Positions 1 to 13,226 of a stretch of DNA of 64,000 bases are shown here, piece after piece (positions within the stretch are counted from its first letter, which is position 1; each line of letters starts with the position of its first letter). The position numbers and the translations under genes are program-made. This DNA is from Acanthornis magna (Eukaryota > Chordata > Aves > Passeriformes > Acanthizidae), in assembly GCA_036785705.1 (NCBI GenBank), contig JAWUZG010000332.1, forward strand, positions 1,860,001-1,924,000, written 5' to 3'. The notes beneath the pieces are model-generated. The model did not search any database. It saw only the letters and a program-made list of their open reading frames with translations, and was not told where the DNA came from.

Positions 1-909
1 CTTGACTTCTGCATGACCTAACTGAACTCTGGAAGTCCTGGCAAAGCTTTCATCAGAAATGCGCTAGCACGGAATTTTTCAGTTGTTTTATACTGCTTCA
101 AGATGCCCAGTGATTCATTTCAGTTCTAGCAGTGCTGTGTTTGAACCAGAGGCAGTTTCTCTGTTTTGTTGGGAAGAGCCTCACTGTATCCAAAGCAGTG
201 ACAAACTGGATTATAGCTGTTTTTGGTATCAGTTGTACAGCCCTGAACACAGCAACTTGTTCAAGCTCAGTGACTACCACGGTCTTTTTCCCCTAACAAT
301 TTATACATTTGTCCAAGTACCTAAACTTTCTTGCCTTTTTTCTTCCTAGCAGATGCACCATAAATACTGTATTTGTGAGACGTTTGACTCTAACCAGTCA
401 TTTATTTTACAGATCAAAGAAACAAATATGTTGTGATTCTTTTTTACTTCACAGTGTCAGCAGAGCATGAATAGATTAATATGTACAGAACTCAGAAATG
501 TAAAGTTTAATTATTTACAAGCGTTTTAGCTCATGTTAATTGGCAGCTGAGTGCAAACCCAGTGTTGCCCAGCCAAACAAGTGTTGACTCTGCAAGAAGA
601 GGAACTGCACTTACGGGCCAAGGAGAGAACTCGGTGACTGCCGTCCCTTCTGTCATGGCCTGGGAAGGAGAATGATTCCTAAGGCAAGGCTGGGGGAGGT
701 TTGCCATTGTAAGGCTGTGTAACAGGAACCCTGAAACTCTTGGGGTACCAAAAACCCCACTGCCATTTGGATGCACTGTCTCATGTCATGTACGTCTGTC
801 TGGATGGGTTCGTGCTGCTCTGCGATCCCAGGGAAAGCTGTCACTGTCTGTCTCAGGCTGTCCCCACCTCCCCAGACCACTTGGAGGCAGCTTGAACCAG
901 AACTGCTTG

Positions 910-940
910 GTTTTCTTTTGTATCCCCATCACTGTCTGTT
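910..940 (+). repeat. Short direct repeat, copy 1 (partner at 1971-2001)
   Basis: This 31-bp segment starts GTTTTCTTTTGTATCCC and ends ATCACTGTCTGTT. It recurs about 1.06 kb downstream with a single C/T difference, and weaker similarity continues into an ACTG/ACAGTGA-like end on the right. No repeat family is recognised. It could be a small local duplication or two ends of an old element. Confidence 0.6.
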
Positions 941-1970
941 GTCACTGTGACCTTTAGGGTTATAAAAGACAAAATATATTCTAGAAGATAGCCCATAATG
1001 TTTGCCAAGGAGGAAGCAAATTAAAGGTAGAGGGTGTGGCTGTTGTAGTTGATGTTGATATGTTTACATCAGCAAACAAACAAATTTAGATGAAATCGGA
1101 ATTTGCCCCTGAACATCAGCGTGAATTATATTGTGATACTTTAATTATTTGAAGTTAGATAAAAGTAGCAAGCTAATGTGAAGTGTAAATTACCGTCTCA
1201 GGATAAATAGATATTGAAGAGCTTATTCTTCTGTTGAATACAAGAAAAATGAAAAGCACAGTGTATTGGTAGGAAAGGCGGTTTCTATTTCAGAAACACC
1301 TTTGGGACTTATGAACTGCCTAACTTCAATCTGAAATGAAGAAATTTCATTGAAAAAAGTGAAATGCGAAATTGTAGCTTCACTTGTCATGTATTATCTT
1401 GCCTGTGTCTGTTTTATTCTTTTTCTTAGAACTTGCCTTTTATTATCGCTTTAATCACCTTGATGGGTGTTATTATAATTGCAAAATGTCAGCCTGGGGA
1501 AAGTGATAATCTCGTCATTATTTTGTTTCAATGTCACCTTTGTCAATTCATGCTTAGGTACTATTTTAAATGGTGGTGTCAATCCTGTGATCAGCGATCA
1601 GGTGTGATGTGGCCAGTATTCACAGGTGGGCAGGTAAAATAAAACAGCGCTTCAGTATTCCTGTTCGGAATTCACTTCTTCATCAGGAATTATCAACCTT
1701 AATGATTTTTTTTGCCTTTTATTTTTTTTGTTGGATTTAATATTTTGATAGATAAATAGTTTTGGATCATTAAATTACACCGGTAACTCTCCATGGCAGT
1801 TTGGAACAATTTTCTGTGCATGATCACAGGTAGATATTGTTCAAACATCTCTAATAAGAATTTAGAAGTTACTTTTCAAGATGTGTTCTATTTTGACTAT
1901 TCTGATATTCCACAACCTTTCCTGGAAATGATCATCACAGACACTAACTTGACATTCTCACAATTTGCTT

Positions 1971-2001
1971 GTTTTCTTTTGTATCCCTATCACTGTCTGT
2001 T
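1971..2001 (+). repeat. Short direct repeat, copy 2 (partner at 910-940)
   Basis: This is the second copy of the 31-bp sequence at 910-940, in the same orientation with one mismatch. The flanks diverge quickly to the left. A CAGTGA-type sequence follows on the right in both copies. Function is unknown. Confidence 0.6.
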
Positions 2002-2467
2002 ACTACAGTGATATAAAGAAAAAAGATATTTTTTATTTATATAAAAATCATTTGTATTTTATTTGGGATACATTTGGAATGAGATAAGTTTAGTAAATTA
2101 TTCAGAAATGTAACGGATTGCTCAATAAAGTTTTGCATTCTTAGTTTCAGTGCATTAAACTATTAAAAAGAGGGCCCAGTTAACGCAGCATAAAAATGAT
2201 GCATGAAATGTGACATCTCTTTAACATTGAGAGAAAACACTTCCCTCCATTGAGTGCTTTACAGCTAATGCAAAATATTGACACAGCCCTATTATACCAA
2301 ACAATAGACTTCTTTCAGAAAGATAATTTTATAGAAGGGGTAGTATCATGTGATCTTATTAATATTTATGAAATATGATAACAGAAAAAAGGGAATTGGG
2401 ATAGCGCTGCTATCTTTATAGACCCTATCCATTTCAGCTTCAAAATGTTTTTCATTTCACACATCAG

Positions 2468-2496
2468 ACACTAATTAGCAAATATCTAATTAGTGT
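2468..2496. promoter_or_regulatory. Perfect inverted repeat with paired TAATTA homeodomain cores
   Basis: The two 11-bp arms, ACACTAATTAG and CTAATTAGTGT, are perfect reverse complements separated by CAAATAT. Each arm holds a TAATTA core, the classic target of Antennapedia-, paired- and LIM-class homeodomains. The layout suits dimeric or cooperative binding. A perfect 11-bp palindrome can also arise by chance in AT-rich DNA, so regulatory function is inferred, not shown. Confidence 0.4.
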
Positions 2497-5400
2497 TAGA
2501 AGAGTAATCGCTCATGGGAGTTGTTGAGGCTTTGAGCTTTCATGCATGCAAAAATAGTGCCACTTTAGGTACATTTGTTAAGGTACAGTAACTTTAACTT
2601 TCTTTTTCTCTGAACTGCATGAATTAAAATAAAAAGCAAAATTAAGCTCCAATAATTGGGGGTGGGAAAATGAATGCATTCATAAAGAGTGAGGCAAGAT
2701 CCAGAAAAATTAAAATTTAGGTATTTTGAAACTTCTGCGGATGCTGGTAAATTCACTAGACTGAACAGAATATAATATTAATTTGATTTGGTTCTACTTT
2801 CCAGGTGAAAGACTATCTGTAATGTTCCTCTTTACAAAACTGATAACTATGTGTACCCCAAATGAGTGCAACACACAACACAGCCAAGGATGGAATAATC
2901 AAAATGCCATGGGAATTCTACCATTTTTAAGCTTTATAGTTCAAGTGTGTCATGGTGATAAGTTTCCTGTTATAAATATTAATTATTAAGTTATGTGGGT
3001 TTTATTTTGCATTTTCTTTTATGAGAGACATAAATTCTGTATGAACAGAATCTACCTTAGTCGTTATTTTGTCCCAGAGCAGATAAATACATCTTAGCTA
3101 GAAACAGAGTGTTCAGTACAGAGCATTGTGCTCCTGTCAGCATCAAAATTACGAATGTGAAAGAGGAAATAAAACCAACTATTTTTCACACCTGGTTTTA
3201 GCAACACTTCTAAGTTCACTCTAAAATAATACAAGCAGGAGCCTGATTTTGAAAATAGACAGACTGTAGGAAATGTATGAAAATAATATTAATGATAAAA
3301 TATTTAGATACTGTTTAAATATGCAACAAAATATTGGAAAATGTTGGAGGACTGAAGAATTAGTCTTTTTTGATTCTGCTGAATTTGATAGCACAACCCT
3401 TTTTGCTCAGCTTCCTGACAATGAAATGTCTGTCTATCAAATCTGGGTGCATTCTAATTCATATTCATAAGCATTTTTCAATAACTGTTTACTATCAGTT
3501 TAATTTTAAAGATAATGTGGGTTCAAACTGTAGCTTTTAGATGGAGAAAAAGCAATTCATCTGTGATCTCCACTAAATTGATTTCCATTTCAGTGGAAAT
3601 GGCTTGTCCTGAAGTTTCAACTGTCCTCAGCAGAATGTTTCCTCCTAATGATGCAATATTTGCACAGTATCAGATTGTCATACTCTCCAGAATCTGGTTC
3701 CTAAATATTAGAGAAATTGAATAGTCTTATTTTGTTGAAGGAGAGGAATGGAAAACAGATGTAAATAAGGAGCATAAAGGCTGGATATACTTAATTTTTC
3801 TCGTGTTCAGGCAGGCAGATCTGCATGGGGTTTACACCTGCATCCCAAATTTATCAATAAAGCCACCAGTAGGTCAGTGACACAGAAGTGACTATCAAAT
3901 GTTTGATCAAGTGCCAGCTTTTTAAAAATCTTACCCGTCATATTGTTGAGCAATAGATTCCCCAGACTCAGTCCCAGTGACCTCTTAATTACAGGGGTTT
4001 TGTCTTTTGCTGCTTTCTATCTTAGTTTCTTTTAAAACCACCATGAATTCCTAAGCTTGGATCACTGAGTACAGCTGAAATTTGTAAACATGTGAATGAA
4101 AATGAAGTGTGAAAAACGGTGCTTAGATTATAAAGACTGTGTGAGGACTTAATAGAAATGGTGGGGGGGAGAAAAAGAAAAGTTTTGCAAGAGACCTCTG
4201 GAAAATGAAGGAGATGGTATTTCTGTGCATTGGATCTGTGAAAATGGAAAAATGAGTGTGTTTTGTTGGAGCTTCCATGCGTGGCTTAACAGCATTATTG
4301 GGAATGGACTGATTTACACTGGTATGGTCTGCTGATGTTCCTTGCAACTTAAGGGGGCATACCAGCACATTTTTTTCATCATCAGAATGCTGCTGAAATA
4401 GTTTGCCTAATGGCAGTTTTCCATAGATTGTGACTTTTCTAATTCCGACCCCTGTTTACGGTAATGATGCTCAGCTCTGCCCTGCAGCCCGGAATTGCAA
4501 AGTGTTTCTCCAGGAAAGGTTACTGCCACCAGCCTCAGCTACACATGAGAGAATTAAAGAAGAGGCAGGCAAATTACTTGAAGCAAATTCGAGAATACAG
4601 CCTTCTTTTCCAACCTCCCCTCTGCTTCTCTAGTCACTCTTCCTCGCTACTGTATTATCTGTACCAGAAATAAGAATCTTACTAAAATATTAAAGCATAC
4701 ATTGCTGGGTTTAGGTAAAAAAATCTTACTTTGCAGGTTTTTCCCTGTTTTAAGGCTGTAGTTGGTCAGGAATTGCTATAAAATAGAATACATTTTAGCA
4801 TTTTGAATTTTTTAATATTAATTTAGTTTAAATTTATCAGATGCACGGAAAAATTCACCATGGGAGGATTTTATTCTGTTGAATAGTAATTTTTTGTTAG
4901 GTTGTGGGGTTTATTTTTATGTTTCTTTCGACATAGGGTGAGTTTTTTATTTCTTTTGAATTGCTCACATTTGTCAGAGAAGGGCAGGTTTCATCAGGAC
5001 GAGAATTTTGTCCTGCAACTTTTAAAGAATGTCTGTCTTAAAATTCCACTGAGAGACGAAAGAAGAACCAGCTGATAGCAGGAATGCTATAGGACTCTGG
5101 CTTTCTTCTTTCCTCAAAGTCTGAGCTAATAATCTCTGTCCATTTGAGTGTCCGAATTTATAACCCAACACCCCTAGGCTTTGTTCCTGCTCCCCTTCCT
5201 TGGCTGACATGTCAAGAAAGATGCAAGAGCAACACCTGCATGGGTGACAGGGACACTGAGGTCCCGAGCAAGGGGGAGTTGTTTTATTTTAAAGCCCTTT
5301 TTGTTCGTTTTTTAATGAGTGTAAGGTGTGCTCCATAAATTCAGGCTGTATTGATTTTATGTAGCAGAATTATAAGCAAAATGAAAATAGTCAAAATTAT

Positions 5401-6181
5401 GACATTGCTTCACTAGGCAAAACAAAAACAATGATAAAGAATACCTTCATTAGTCATGTTTTTCTGTATTTGTAAGAAGATTTCTGTTAAGTCAAGCAGA
5501 TGGAATCAGGCTAGTAAACATCAATTTATGGAATATTTTGCAGGTGTTTAACATCTGTCTCAAACAGTTGATAGTATTTCCACACAGTCTAATTAGCAAG
5601 GTCAAAAATCAAAGATGTGTTTATAAAGCAACAGTGACCAGATAATAAATATGAATCATAAGCAGATTCTTAATATCCCATGATGATTTATTGTTTGTGG
5701 AAAAACTTAATCTCATTTTATTTAATTTTTCTCTTATTGTAAAGATATGCCGGAAAAAAAAAAAATTTGTGCTTGATGTAGAGACATAGCTAAGACAGTT
5801 TAGGCAAAACCATTCCTTTGGGGTCTTTATTTATTGTATTTCGTACATTTAGATTATGTTAACCTTCTGTGTTTAACCCTTGTCTGTTAACAAAAAGCTA
5901 CCCTGTAGAAGCATTTCCATAAATTTCAAAACCTTTATTTAAGTCACTTCAGGGCATGGCTTCCCCAGGGAAAGAAACTTCATCATTCCTTAACTTTTCA
6001 GTTTTGATTATTGAGAAAGTTGGTTTGGAATAATCTGAATGTACTTAGACTTTTTGTTCTCTGTGTGTGTTAAAGAAAAATAATCTTTGAAGTAAAATAT
6101 TTATTTTGTCTTCCAGAATTCATGGAATTGTCATTAAGGTTATGCAGCGTGTAGAAATGATGCGTTGCAATGCTATGTCTT

Positions 6182-6184
<3 letters not shown>
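2497..6184. other. AT-rich non-coding stretch
   Basis: Many short T- and A-rich runs are present, and no open frame exceeds about 82 codons. The segment near 4430-4680 is slightly more GC-balanced and has two overlapping frames of 67-69 codons. It has no recognisable protein similarity and no convincing splice sites, so it is left uncalled. Nothing else is seen. Confidence 0.55.

Positions 6185-6221
<37 letters not shown>
6185..6221 (+). repeat. Poly-A run of 37 bases
   Basis: This is an uninterrupted A homopolymer following CTATGTCTTAGC and followed by GGGGATGT. It is either a slippage-expanded microsatellite or the tail of a retroposed sequence. No retrogene body or flanking target-site duplication is recognisable. 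Short lysine- or phenylalanine-rich frames running through it are artefacts. Confidence 0.9.
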
Positions 6222-6224
<3 letters not shown>

Positions 6225-9200
6225 GATGTATTCCAAATGAAGAGAAAACTGAAAAGATCCAACCCAAATGCCTCTTTGCAAAAGAGTTAAAGCTGAGCTG
6301 GGGTCATGAAATAACAGGTGTCTACTTATTGGAGGTGATAAACTTGATAAGGAAACTGGAGTGGATGCGTGTTGTCTCTGGGGAAGCATGTTTGCCCTTT
6401 TCAAAAGCACAGATTTGACGTCTGGATTCAGTTTCAGAAATGCCTTGGCTTGCCATGATATGTAGATCACAGCTAGAACAGGTAAATGCAATTTGTATAG
6501 GCATATAAATCAGAGAGTGTGATTTTAAGTACCCTTAAATGAATTAGATTTGTCTCATAATATTCCTATTAAGCAGGTAAATATCACTGATCCACATTAT
6601 TTAGAGATCAGGTGGCATTAGCAAACACACATTATATTTCAGCAACAGTTTCCAGCCTGTCAGTTTGAATGTTTGGATCGTTTTGAAATCAGTAGTGAGT
6701 AGTTCTCAATCTCCCATGTAATTAAATCTCTTTATTTTCTGTTTCCTTTTCTGTAAAGTGAGAACAGTAATACTACGTGCAGATTCGATATAGAAACACA
6801 CAGAACAGTTTTTGCTGCTTTTGAGATCCCAAATGGATATAGCCAACAGTGTGGTGCTGTTTTAGGAGAAATTCTCCCTGTGTAAAACTTCTGCGCCGTA
6901 TAACCCACGGGAGTCAGGAAAGCACCAAAATGGGTTTGATGATGATGACTGAACCCCAAAGCTTTCTCAGATTGTAGGTGACTGTGCTAGCAGCAACAGC
7001 TTTAGTTAATCTGTACTTATTTCAGTTTCTTCTACAATCAATACAGAACCGCAATTAAACTCTTTCACAGAAGCGTGTATTGAGTATGACAGTATACTCA
7101 GCATACAAAGATTTGTTTTTAAGACATGCAAAAGAAAATTTTAAAAAATCCCTGGTTCATATTTATCCACAGGATAATTAGGTTTGCAGGAATTTATTTG
7201 GGTTTTAGGAGACCACCTTACTTCTGTCATGTAAATTAATGCTTTTAACACACAGCCTCAAATAAAGCCCCGTTATCCCAGACTGGAATATAAATGACAG
7301 TGTATTGGTTTTGTTATCCCTGGATGTGTTTACTTGCTTGATCAGGAGTACAACCAGGTGGTACCATCTTCTTACAACAATTTTCCTTCCCTTTCAATGA
7401 GAATGGCTCGTTTGAAGTTTGTGAGAGGCATATCCGTATGGAATTCATAGGATTTCTTGTTGTGATGCAGCAAGGAGACTCGCTAGAAATTGCCTGTTTC
7501 AGGCTGATGATGCAAAACTAGACATCTGCTAAATTAACATCTATCTAACATTTTTGCCTTTCAGTCAAATGCATTCAAAAAATTTAAATGTTTTTTAGCT
7601 GTCAAAACAATCTGTCACAAGATATTTATTTTTTTTTGTATAATGGGTTACTTAAGGAAAGCAGCATATGGTTGAATAAGCTGCACCTATGCTGCAGCCT
7701 CCCCAGGTCTGTACTACCTATGAACTACTGGAAGATGTACAGGCTTAAATGATTATTTTTTAAAATTTAAATAAATAAAGTAGAAACGTCATACTTTCTA
7801 ACCTCCTGGATCCCTTTATAATTTATGTTTCAAATTAAAAAAAAAAAAAGAAAAGAAAAAAAGAAACCAAACTTCTGATGTTAATTTTGGTAAAAAACCA
7901 TAGAAAATGTTGCCCTGCCTTTTTGTCTTGGAGCAGTCCATAGGATGATAAGTACATCCTGCAATAAATCACAGTGGGAACAAGCCTGCATTCACTTACA
8001 GGTTTGTTTCTTTCCTTAATTTAGGCTATTCATTACTTCTCATGTAGAGGAGGATATAATAACACATTAGCAATTACAATTATGTATAATTTTAATAAAA
8101 ACCTGTAATAATAGGTCCTAATAATGACCACAACCAAAAAGCCTTTAATGCAATATATAGTGCTGCATTGTACTGGGTTCTCATTCATCACACTGTGGCT
8201 TATGTGTCTTGCTGACATTCTGGGGCTGCTTTTATGTGTTCCTTTCAGTCCTGTAGCAGTGTGCTCTGCCCTATCCTGCAAGAGCAGTACTGGGATTTTT
8301 CCAGATTAGATTCACAGTGAAATCCTGGCCTCATTAAAGCCAATGGGTCTGCTACCTCCAAGTCAGTGAAACCCAAATGGACTGCTTGCATCACAATTTT
8401 CTAATAGATAGACACTCTAGAAGTCCAATGTTAAAGTGTTTAAATTAATTCCTTCAGAGTTTATTTGTATACATTTCTTCTACTCTTAGGTTTTGATTTG
8501 TGTATGCTTGAAAAATGGGAGTTTGTTTTGCTTTTGTTAGTCCCAGAGCACATAAAGCATTTGTGAATATGAGATATTCTGCTCTGGGAATTGTGAGCAG
8601 CTTTGCAGAGGGCTGAGATTGGAAGTTCTGAGGATGTGATGTATTTCACCTCTGGGGAGATGAGAAATGTGTCACCCACACCACTACAGCCCTTTGGGGA
8701 GCATCTTGCATTGTTCATTCATGGTTTAGTTTGGATTTAGGCTCAAGGCAGGAAGGGTATTGTGTAAAAGCATTGCAATAAATGTATTTCATTAGTTATT
8801 AACAAAAAACTGTCCATTCCCCCGGAAGGAGTTCCGTGAGCTTCCGTGTCACCGTGGTGTTTTCAGAGACAGCATTTGAACAGGGGGAACATATGGGGAC
8901 ATAGACTATGGAAATCATTCACTTAAATGTCACTTCTGTCTTAGATTTGTCATCTAATTTTAATATGTTGAATGCCATGAATATGTTTGATTCTTTACTG
9001 TGAGTTGTATTTTTACTACTGACTGTGGCCAAAATGCATACATGTTAATTATAATTTTAGGGGATTTTTTAAAGCTAAGTATTTTACTTTTTGTATGTGT
9101 ATTTTGGTTTTAGGGTTTTTGTTTTTTGGGGGAGTTTAGAAACAGGTTTACTCTAGTAAAGACTTGATTAGAGTGAGAAAAATGGTTCTAGTATCAGAGA

Positions 9201-12200
9201 AAAATGCAAATTTTAAAGATTGCATTGTAAGGTAGTGTGGGACTAAAAAAATCCCATCCAACCCACTGAGCATCTCCAGGCAGCAGTGCCCTCTGCTCCC
9301 CCACACCTGCTCAGTTTCCTCCTTTCTCGTCCCTTGTCCTGCCCCAGCTCTGCAGCAGGACAAGGCAGCCTGTCCTGGCCAGAGCTGGTGGAACAGGGCT
9401 TGGGTAGGAGCCCTTTGGGCTGTAGGGCTGTTTTGTACTCATTTCAGGGAGTTTGTGAAACTTGTAGGCATTTCAGAGCTCTGAGTTTCACACAAGTTTG
9501 TGTGTACCCAGTTGGCTGAGTATTTCAAGGAGGGACTGACAGAGAAGCAGATTTGCTCAGAGACACAAGAAAAATGTACCAATGTCAGTGTTTGATTTCT
9601 AAAGCCGGTGATCTTCATTACAGAAACCAGAATTTCCATTTTCCTCTTTACTGTTGCTATTGTGTCTCTTCTTTAGGAGTCATAAGATACTTTGAATATA
9701 TGATAACTTTAAAGATATTTTTAGTCAGACTGTGAGAAGCTGAAGCACGAGCCTTGCCTTTTCTGGGCAGAGGTAGATTGACAATAATCTTGAGTAAAGG
9801 TGATAATAATCATGACAGCCTCAGGGCTGTACTGCAAGTCCACTCTAGGAGCAGGAAGTGTAAGTATTCACAGGTTGTTGCTGCTTGATAAAATGAAACC
9901 TGTGCTTTTGTTTGATATGCTAATAGCAATCCCTTTTGTTTGCTAGGGAAATCCTTAGGATGCTGAAGCTTCCTGCTGATCTGATGTGCCCGTGCCGTAA
10001 GCAAATCAGTGGGGAGTTGATCCTAGTGTCCCACGATGCCAGTCTGTCCAAGAGTGAAGGGTCACTCCAAGTCTCGAGTTCACCCTGCTCCCACCCTGGG
10101 CTGCTGCTGCCATCCCTTTGCTCTCAGCTTCCCCTCATAAACCTCAGCCTGTGGCTGCCTTTGCACGTTCCTCCCTCCTCTGCAGAGGGTGCTCCTGGCC
10201 AAAAGCAGAGTGGGCTTTTCTAAAAACCCCTCTGGGAAATGGGTGCTGTGGGGGTTTTCCTATTTGAAATTGAGACTGTGTCCTTCCCACCTGGCAGGCC
10301 CATCCCTGGAGGGGTTTTGCTGACCCTATTAGGAGCTGCTACCTCAGCCCCAGTAAAAGCCATGAGAGCAGCAGAGCCCAGGAACCTCCAGTGCTACCGA
10401 GTGTGGGCAATGTACCTCCAGGCACAGGCAAAAAAATCTAAAGAGTAAGAAAATGGTTTTAAAGTGCTTTTGCCTTAAAATGTGTTCTTGGCTTCTCCCT
10501 TTATCTCTCTCTTCTTTTTTTCTTTTTCTTAAATGAATACTGCTCTGAAGAAGCAGATTTTGGGAGCATTGTGCTGGGAACAAAAGGATTCTTTCAAAGA
10601 CTTGTTGCTCAATCTTGTTTACAGGATTTTTCTTTTCCTGAAGCCTTCTAAAGTCTTCTCAATTATTCTCTTCCCTAATGTATTCATATTTGCTGGAATA
10701 AAACTTGCTCTATTTTGAGGAGGACTGCACCAAGTGCATCAAGTCGTTCCCAGTGTTTTCTGGGCAAAACGTTAGCTGAGAAAACTGGCAATGACACTTC
10801 TTTCCCCAGACCTCTCAGTGTTCTCCCATTCTCACCACGGCTCCTGCTGCTCTCTCTCTTCTTCCTCTGTGCCAGGCCTGCTGCAGCCTCGTCCTTGGCT
10901 GTGCTGGGCTCCTGCTGCTTTCTCCTTGACCTCGCAGCTCTGCCCTGCCCGACAGCCGAGCCAGCAAGTCACAGTGGAGCCAGAATGATTCAGGTTGACT
11001 CTAAACGGGGCTTTTTAAGGCATTTCAGAACTGTGTCGGGAACATGCCTTCCTTCCATCATTTCCTTTCCTAGCACAGTTTCCATGTGTTATGACTTCTG
11101 AGGAGCCCTGCCTTTCCTGCCAGGTGCCAGGTGCATCACACACACCTCACACCTGGGCGGGAGAGGAAACAATTCCACTTGTCCATGTGGCAATAATAAT
11201 AATTATGATCATAATCATCTTTGGGAATACATTAATATTGTTTTCTTACATATGCATTAGGTTAACACTTAGCTAAATAATCATAATTAGCAACTTGGAA
11301 ATTTTGTGTAAGCATTACTTATTAAACCCTTAAATGAGTCCTATGAGGTATCATTACCACCATTATATAAACTGAAAAAATTGACCACATCAAAGATAAT
11401 TGTCTTTCCCAAGATCCAGCACTGAATCTCAGACTGAGATGTGGTTTGATCTCCAAGGCTGTTTCAGTCATGGATTTTGCATGTTTTAAAACACTGTCTC
11501 CCAGGAGTTCAATGTAACTGGTCTGAACAATAAAAATATTATTTACATTCTATTTTCTAGTCATCATTGAAGAAAGAAGTTGTCAGTACTAGCCCTGTGC
11601 TTTTTGGGGGATGCTTACTGCAAATAAAAAATATTTTGGGGGGATTTGAGATGGCTTCTGTATAACTCCATTAATTGCTGTAACCTAAGGTGTTGTTTTC
11701 TACTTTGAAATAGAATTACTGAAGCAAGATATTACCTGAAAAATTACAAGCTCTGTTAGAATGCTGTTGAAAGTTAACCCAAATGGCACAGAAATGTCAT
11801 ACATAGCTGATTATAATCATGCTTCTGTGTAGGATGTTATTTTTGTATATTGCTCTGGTCTGTTTATAACCATTAAGAAGGGAATTATGCACAGTAATGT
11901 GTCTAGATTCCAAGGAAGTTATTTGGCCTGTACATTATGATTTTTATTTGTTGCTTGGCTGCAGGACAGCATATGGAGTCATTATCCACTTAATAACCGA
12001 AATAGATGCAACCTCCCTTCCCCCTGGCGAGGGGGGTATGGGAGGAGGCAGCATCTGTCACCTGTGCAGACAGACTGAGAGGTGCAGGGTCAGGCAGGGC
12101 TCTCATCTCTGCCTTTTCCAAGAAGAGTTGTTTGATTGTGGGGTGTTTTTGTTTTTTTTGTTGGTTTTTTTTGGTTGTTTTTTTTTGTTTTTTTTTTTTT

Positions 12201-13015
12201 TTTTTTTTTTTGTTGTTGTTGTTGTTTTGTTTTTTACTTTACTACTTGGAATAACAATTTGCTAGGAAGGCGTGGGCACTGCAGTGGGAATGTCTGTCTG
12301 CACTGGTGCAGAGCTCACTCCTGCCCTTCATGGCCCACAGAGGTGAGGCTCAGCAGTGTGCCAGGACACCAGGGCACGTCTGGGTTCTGAGAAATTTGTG
12401 GGCCAAAGTATGAAAGGTACAGCTGAGTCCGATGTACTTGGAGGCCATAGTGAAACCGGCTAAGATTCCAAGCAAGTGATTTGTTTTAAGAGTGAAACAG
12501 TCACATATTGAATGAGTCCTTGTGCCAGAGCAAAAGTATTTCCATGTTTGCATATTGTTCCTTGGAATATGTACTGATTCTGCATGTCCCTGTCTCCCTC
12601 TGTTGTTCAATTTCCTACTCTTTTTTGTGTGCTTTTCCATGGATATTTTTGGTCTTGCTGAATTGAAATCGAGTCACTAATGGGGCAACTAAATTTTAAT
12701 AAGGTTTTATTTGATTATAACTTATTCAGCTCTGACTCATGTAAAAGGTTTGTTCATTTTTGTTTTTTTTTCATTCAGCAGCGGTGTAGCTAAAAAATCA
12801 CTGGAATCCTGCATTTAAAATTGTTAATCTAAAGTGAAAACTATAGTCCTTAGTTGCTCACATTACTATGCAGCCATCAGTTGTGCTAATTTTGGGTTTT
12901 ATGCATGAGCTAAGCCTATAGTCTATACCTGGATCTCTGAGAAAATAAAAGATCTGTTTCTTCAGGCACCTACAGCATCAGCCTTGTCATGCTGATGACT
13001 GTGGCGAGACAGACT
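6222..13015. other. Non-coding stretch with scattered low-complexity tracts
   Basis: The sequence is mostly AT-rich. GC-richer patches at about 9,270-9,420, 10,060-10,400 and 10,800-10,990 create open frames of up to 128 codons. These frames have no domain, no codon-usage signal and no partner exons. Low-complexity tracts include an A/purine run at 7837-7866, a G/T tract at 9092-9134 and an AAT-rich patch near 11,190-11,215. No RNA gene or interspersed repeat is recognised. Confidence 0.5.
12138..12238 (+). repeat. T-rich low-complexity tract with (GTT)n
   Basis: G/T-rich sequence passes into an uninterrupted T run of about 24 bases (12,188-12,211) and then about five GTT units. The hydrophobic phenylalanine-rich frames crossing it are low-complexity artefacts. 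Read on the other strand it is a poly-A tract with CAA units, so it might mark a decayed retroposon tail. No element body is recognised. Confidence 0.85.
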
Positions 13016-13226
13016 TGCCATTAGTGTTGGCCCTTTGGCATCTCTTTTTGATCGGCGAGCTCAGCCGGGCTGCTCAGGTATTCATCGCACATCGCAGCCG
13101 CCGCTGCTATCCGAAGGATCTGTGCACTGCTCCGGCCGGAGCTGTGTCTCTGCTCAGCCGCTGTCAGCTCGGGTTTGTATCGCACGCCGCTGCTCTCTGC
13201 CCTGACCTCGCCTCAGCAGGGCCCCC

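Larger units (their letters stand above)
1..2467. other. AT-rich non-coding stretch, intergenic or intronic
   Basis: Stops occur frequently in all six frames, and the longest open frames (60-90 codons) overlap on opposite strands without codon bias or recognisable motifs. No promoter, exon or repeat family is recognisable. The only structure seen is a short dispersed duplication, a 31-bp near-identical pair at 910-940 and 1971-2001, listed separately. The stretch is probably intronic or intergenic. Confidence 0.6.

Noticed and set aside
6170..6491. Poly-lysine and poly-phenylalanine frames on both strands
   Set aside because: They are translations of the 37-base A run.
10715..11101. 128-codon + strand frame with a hydrophobic segment resembling a signal peptide
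   Set aside because: It lies in a GC- and CT-rich patch with a competing frame in another register. There are no supporting splice sites, no recognisable family and no codon-bias signal.
12136..12265. Phenylalanine- and valine-rich membrane-like frames
   Set aside because: They are translations of a T homopolymer and GTT repeat, so low-complexity artefacts.
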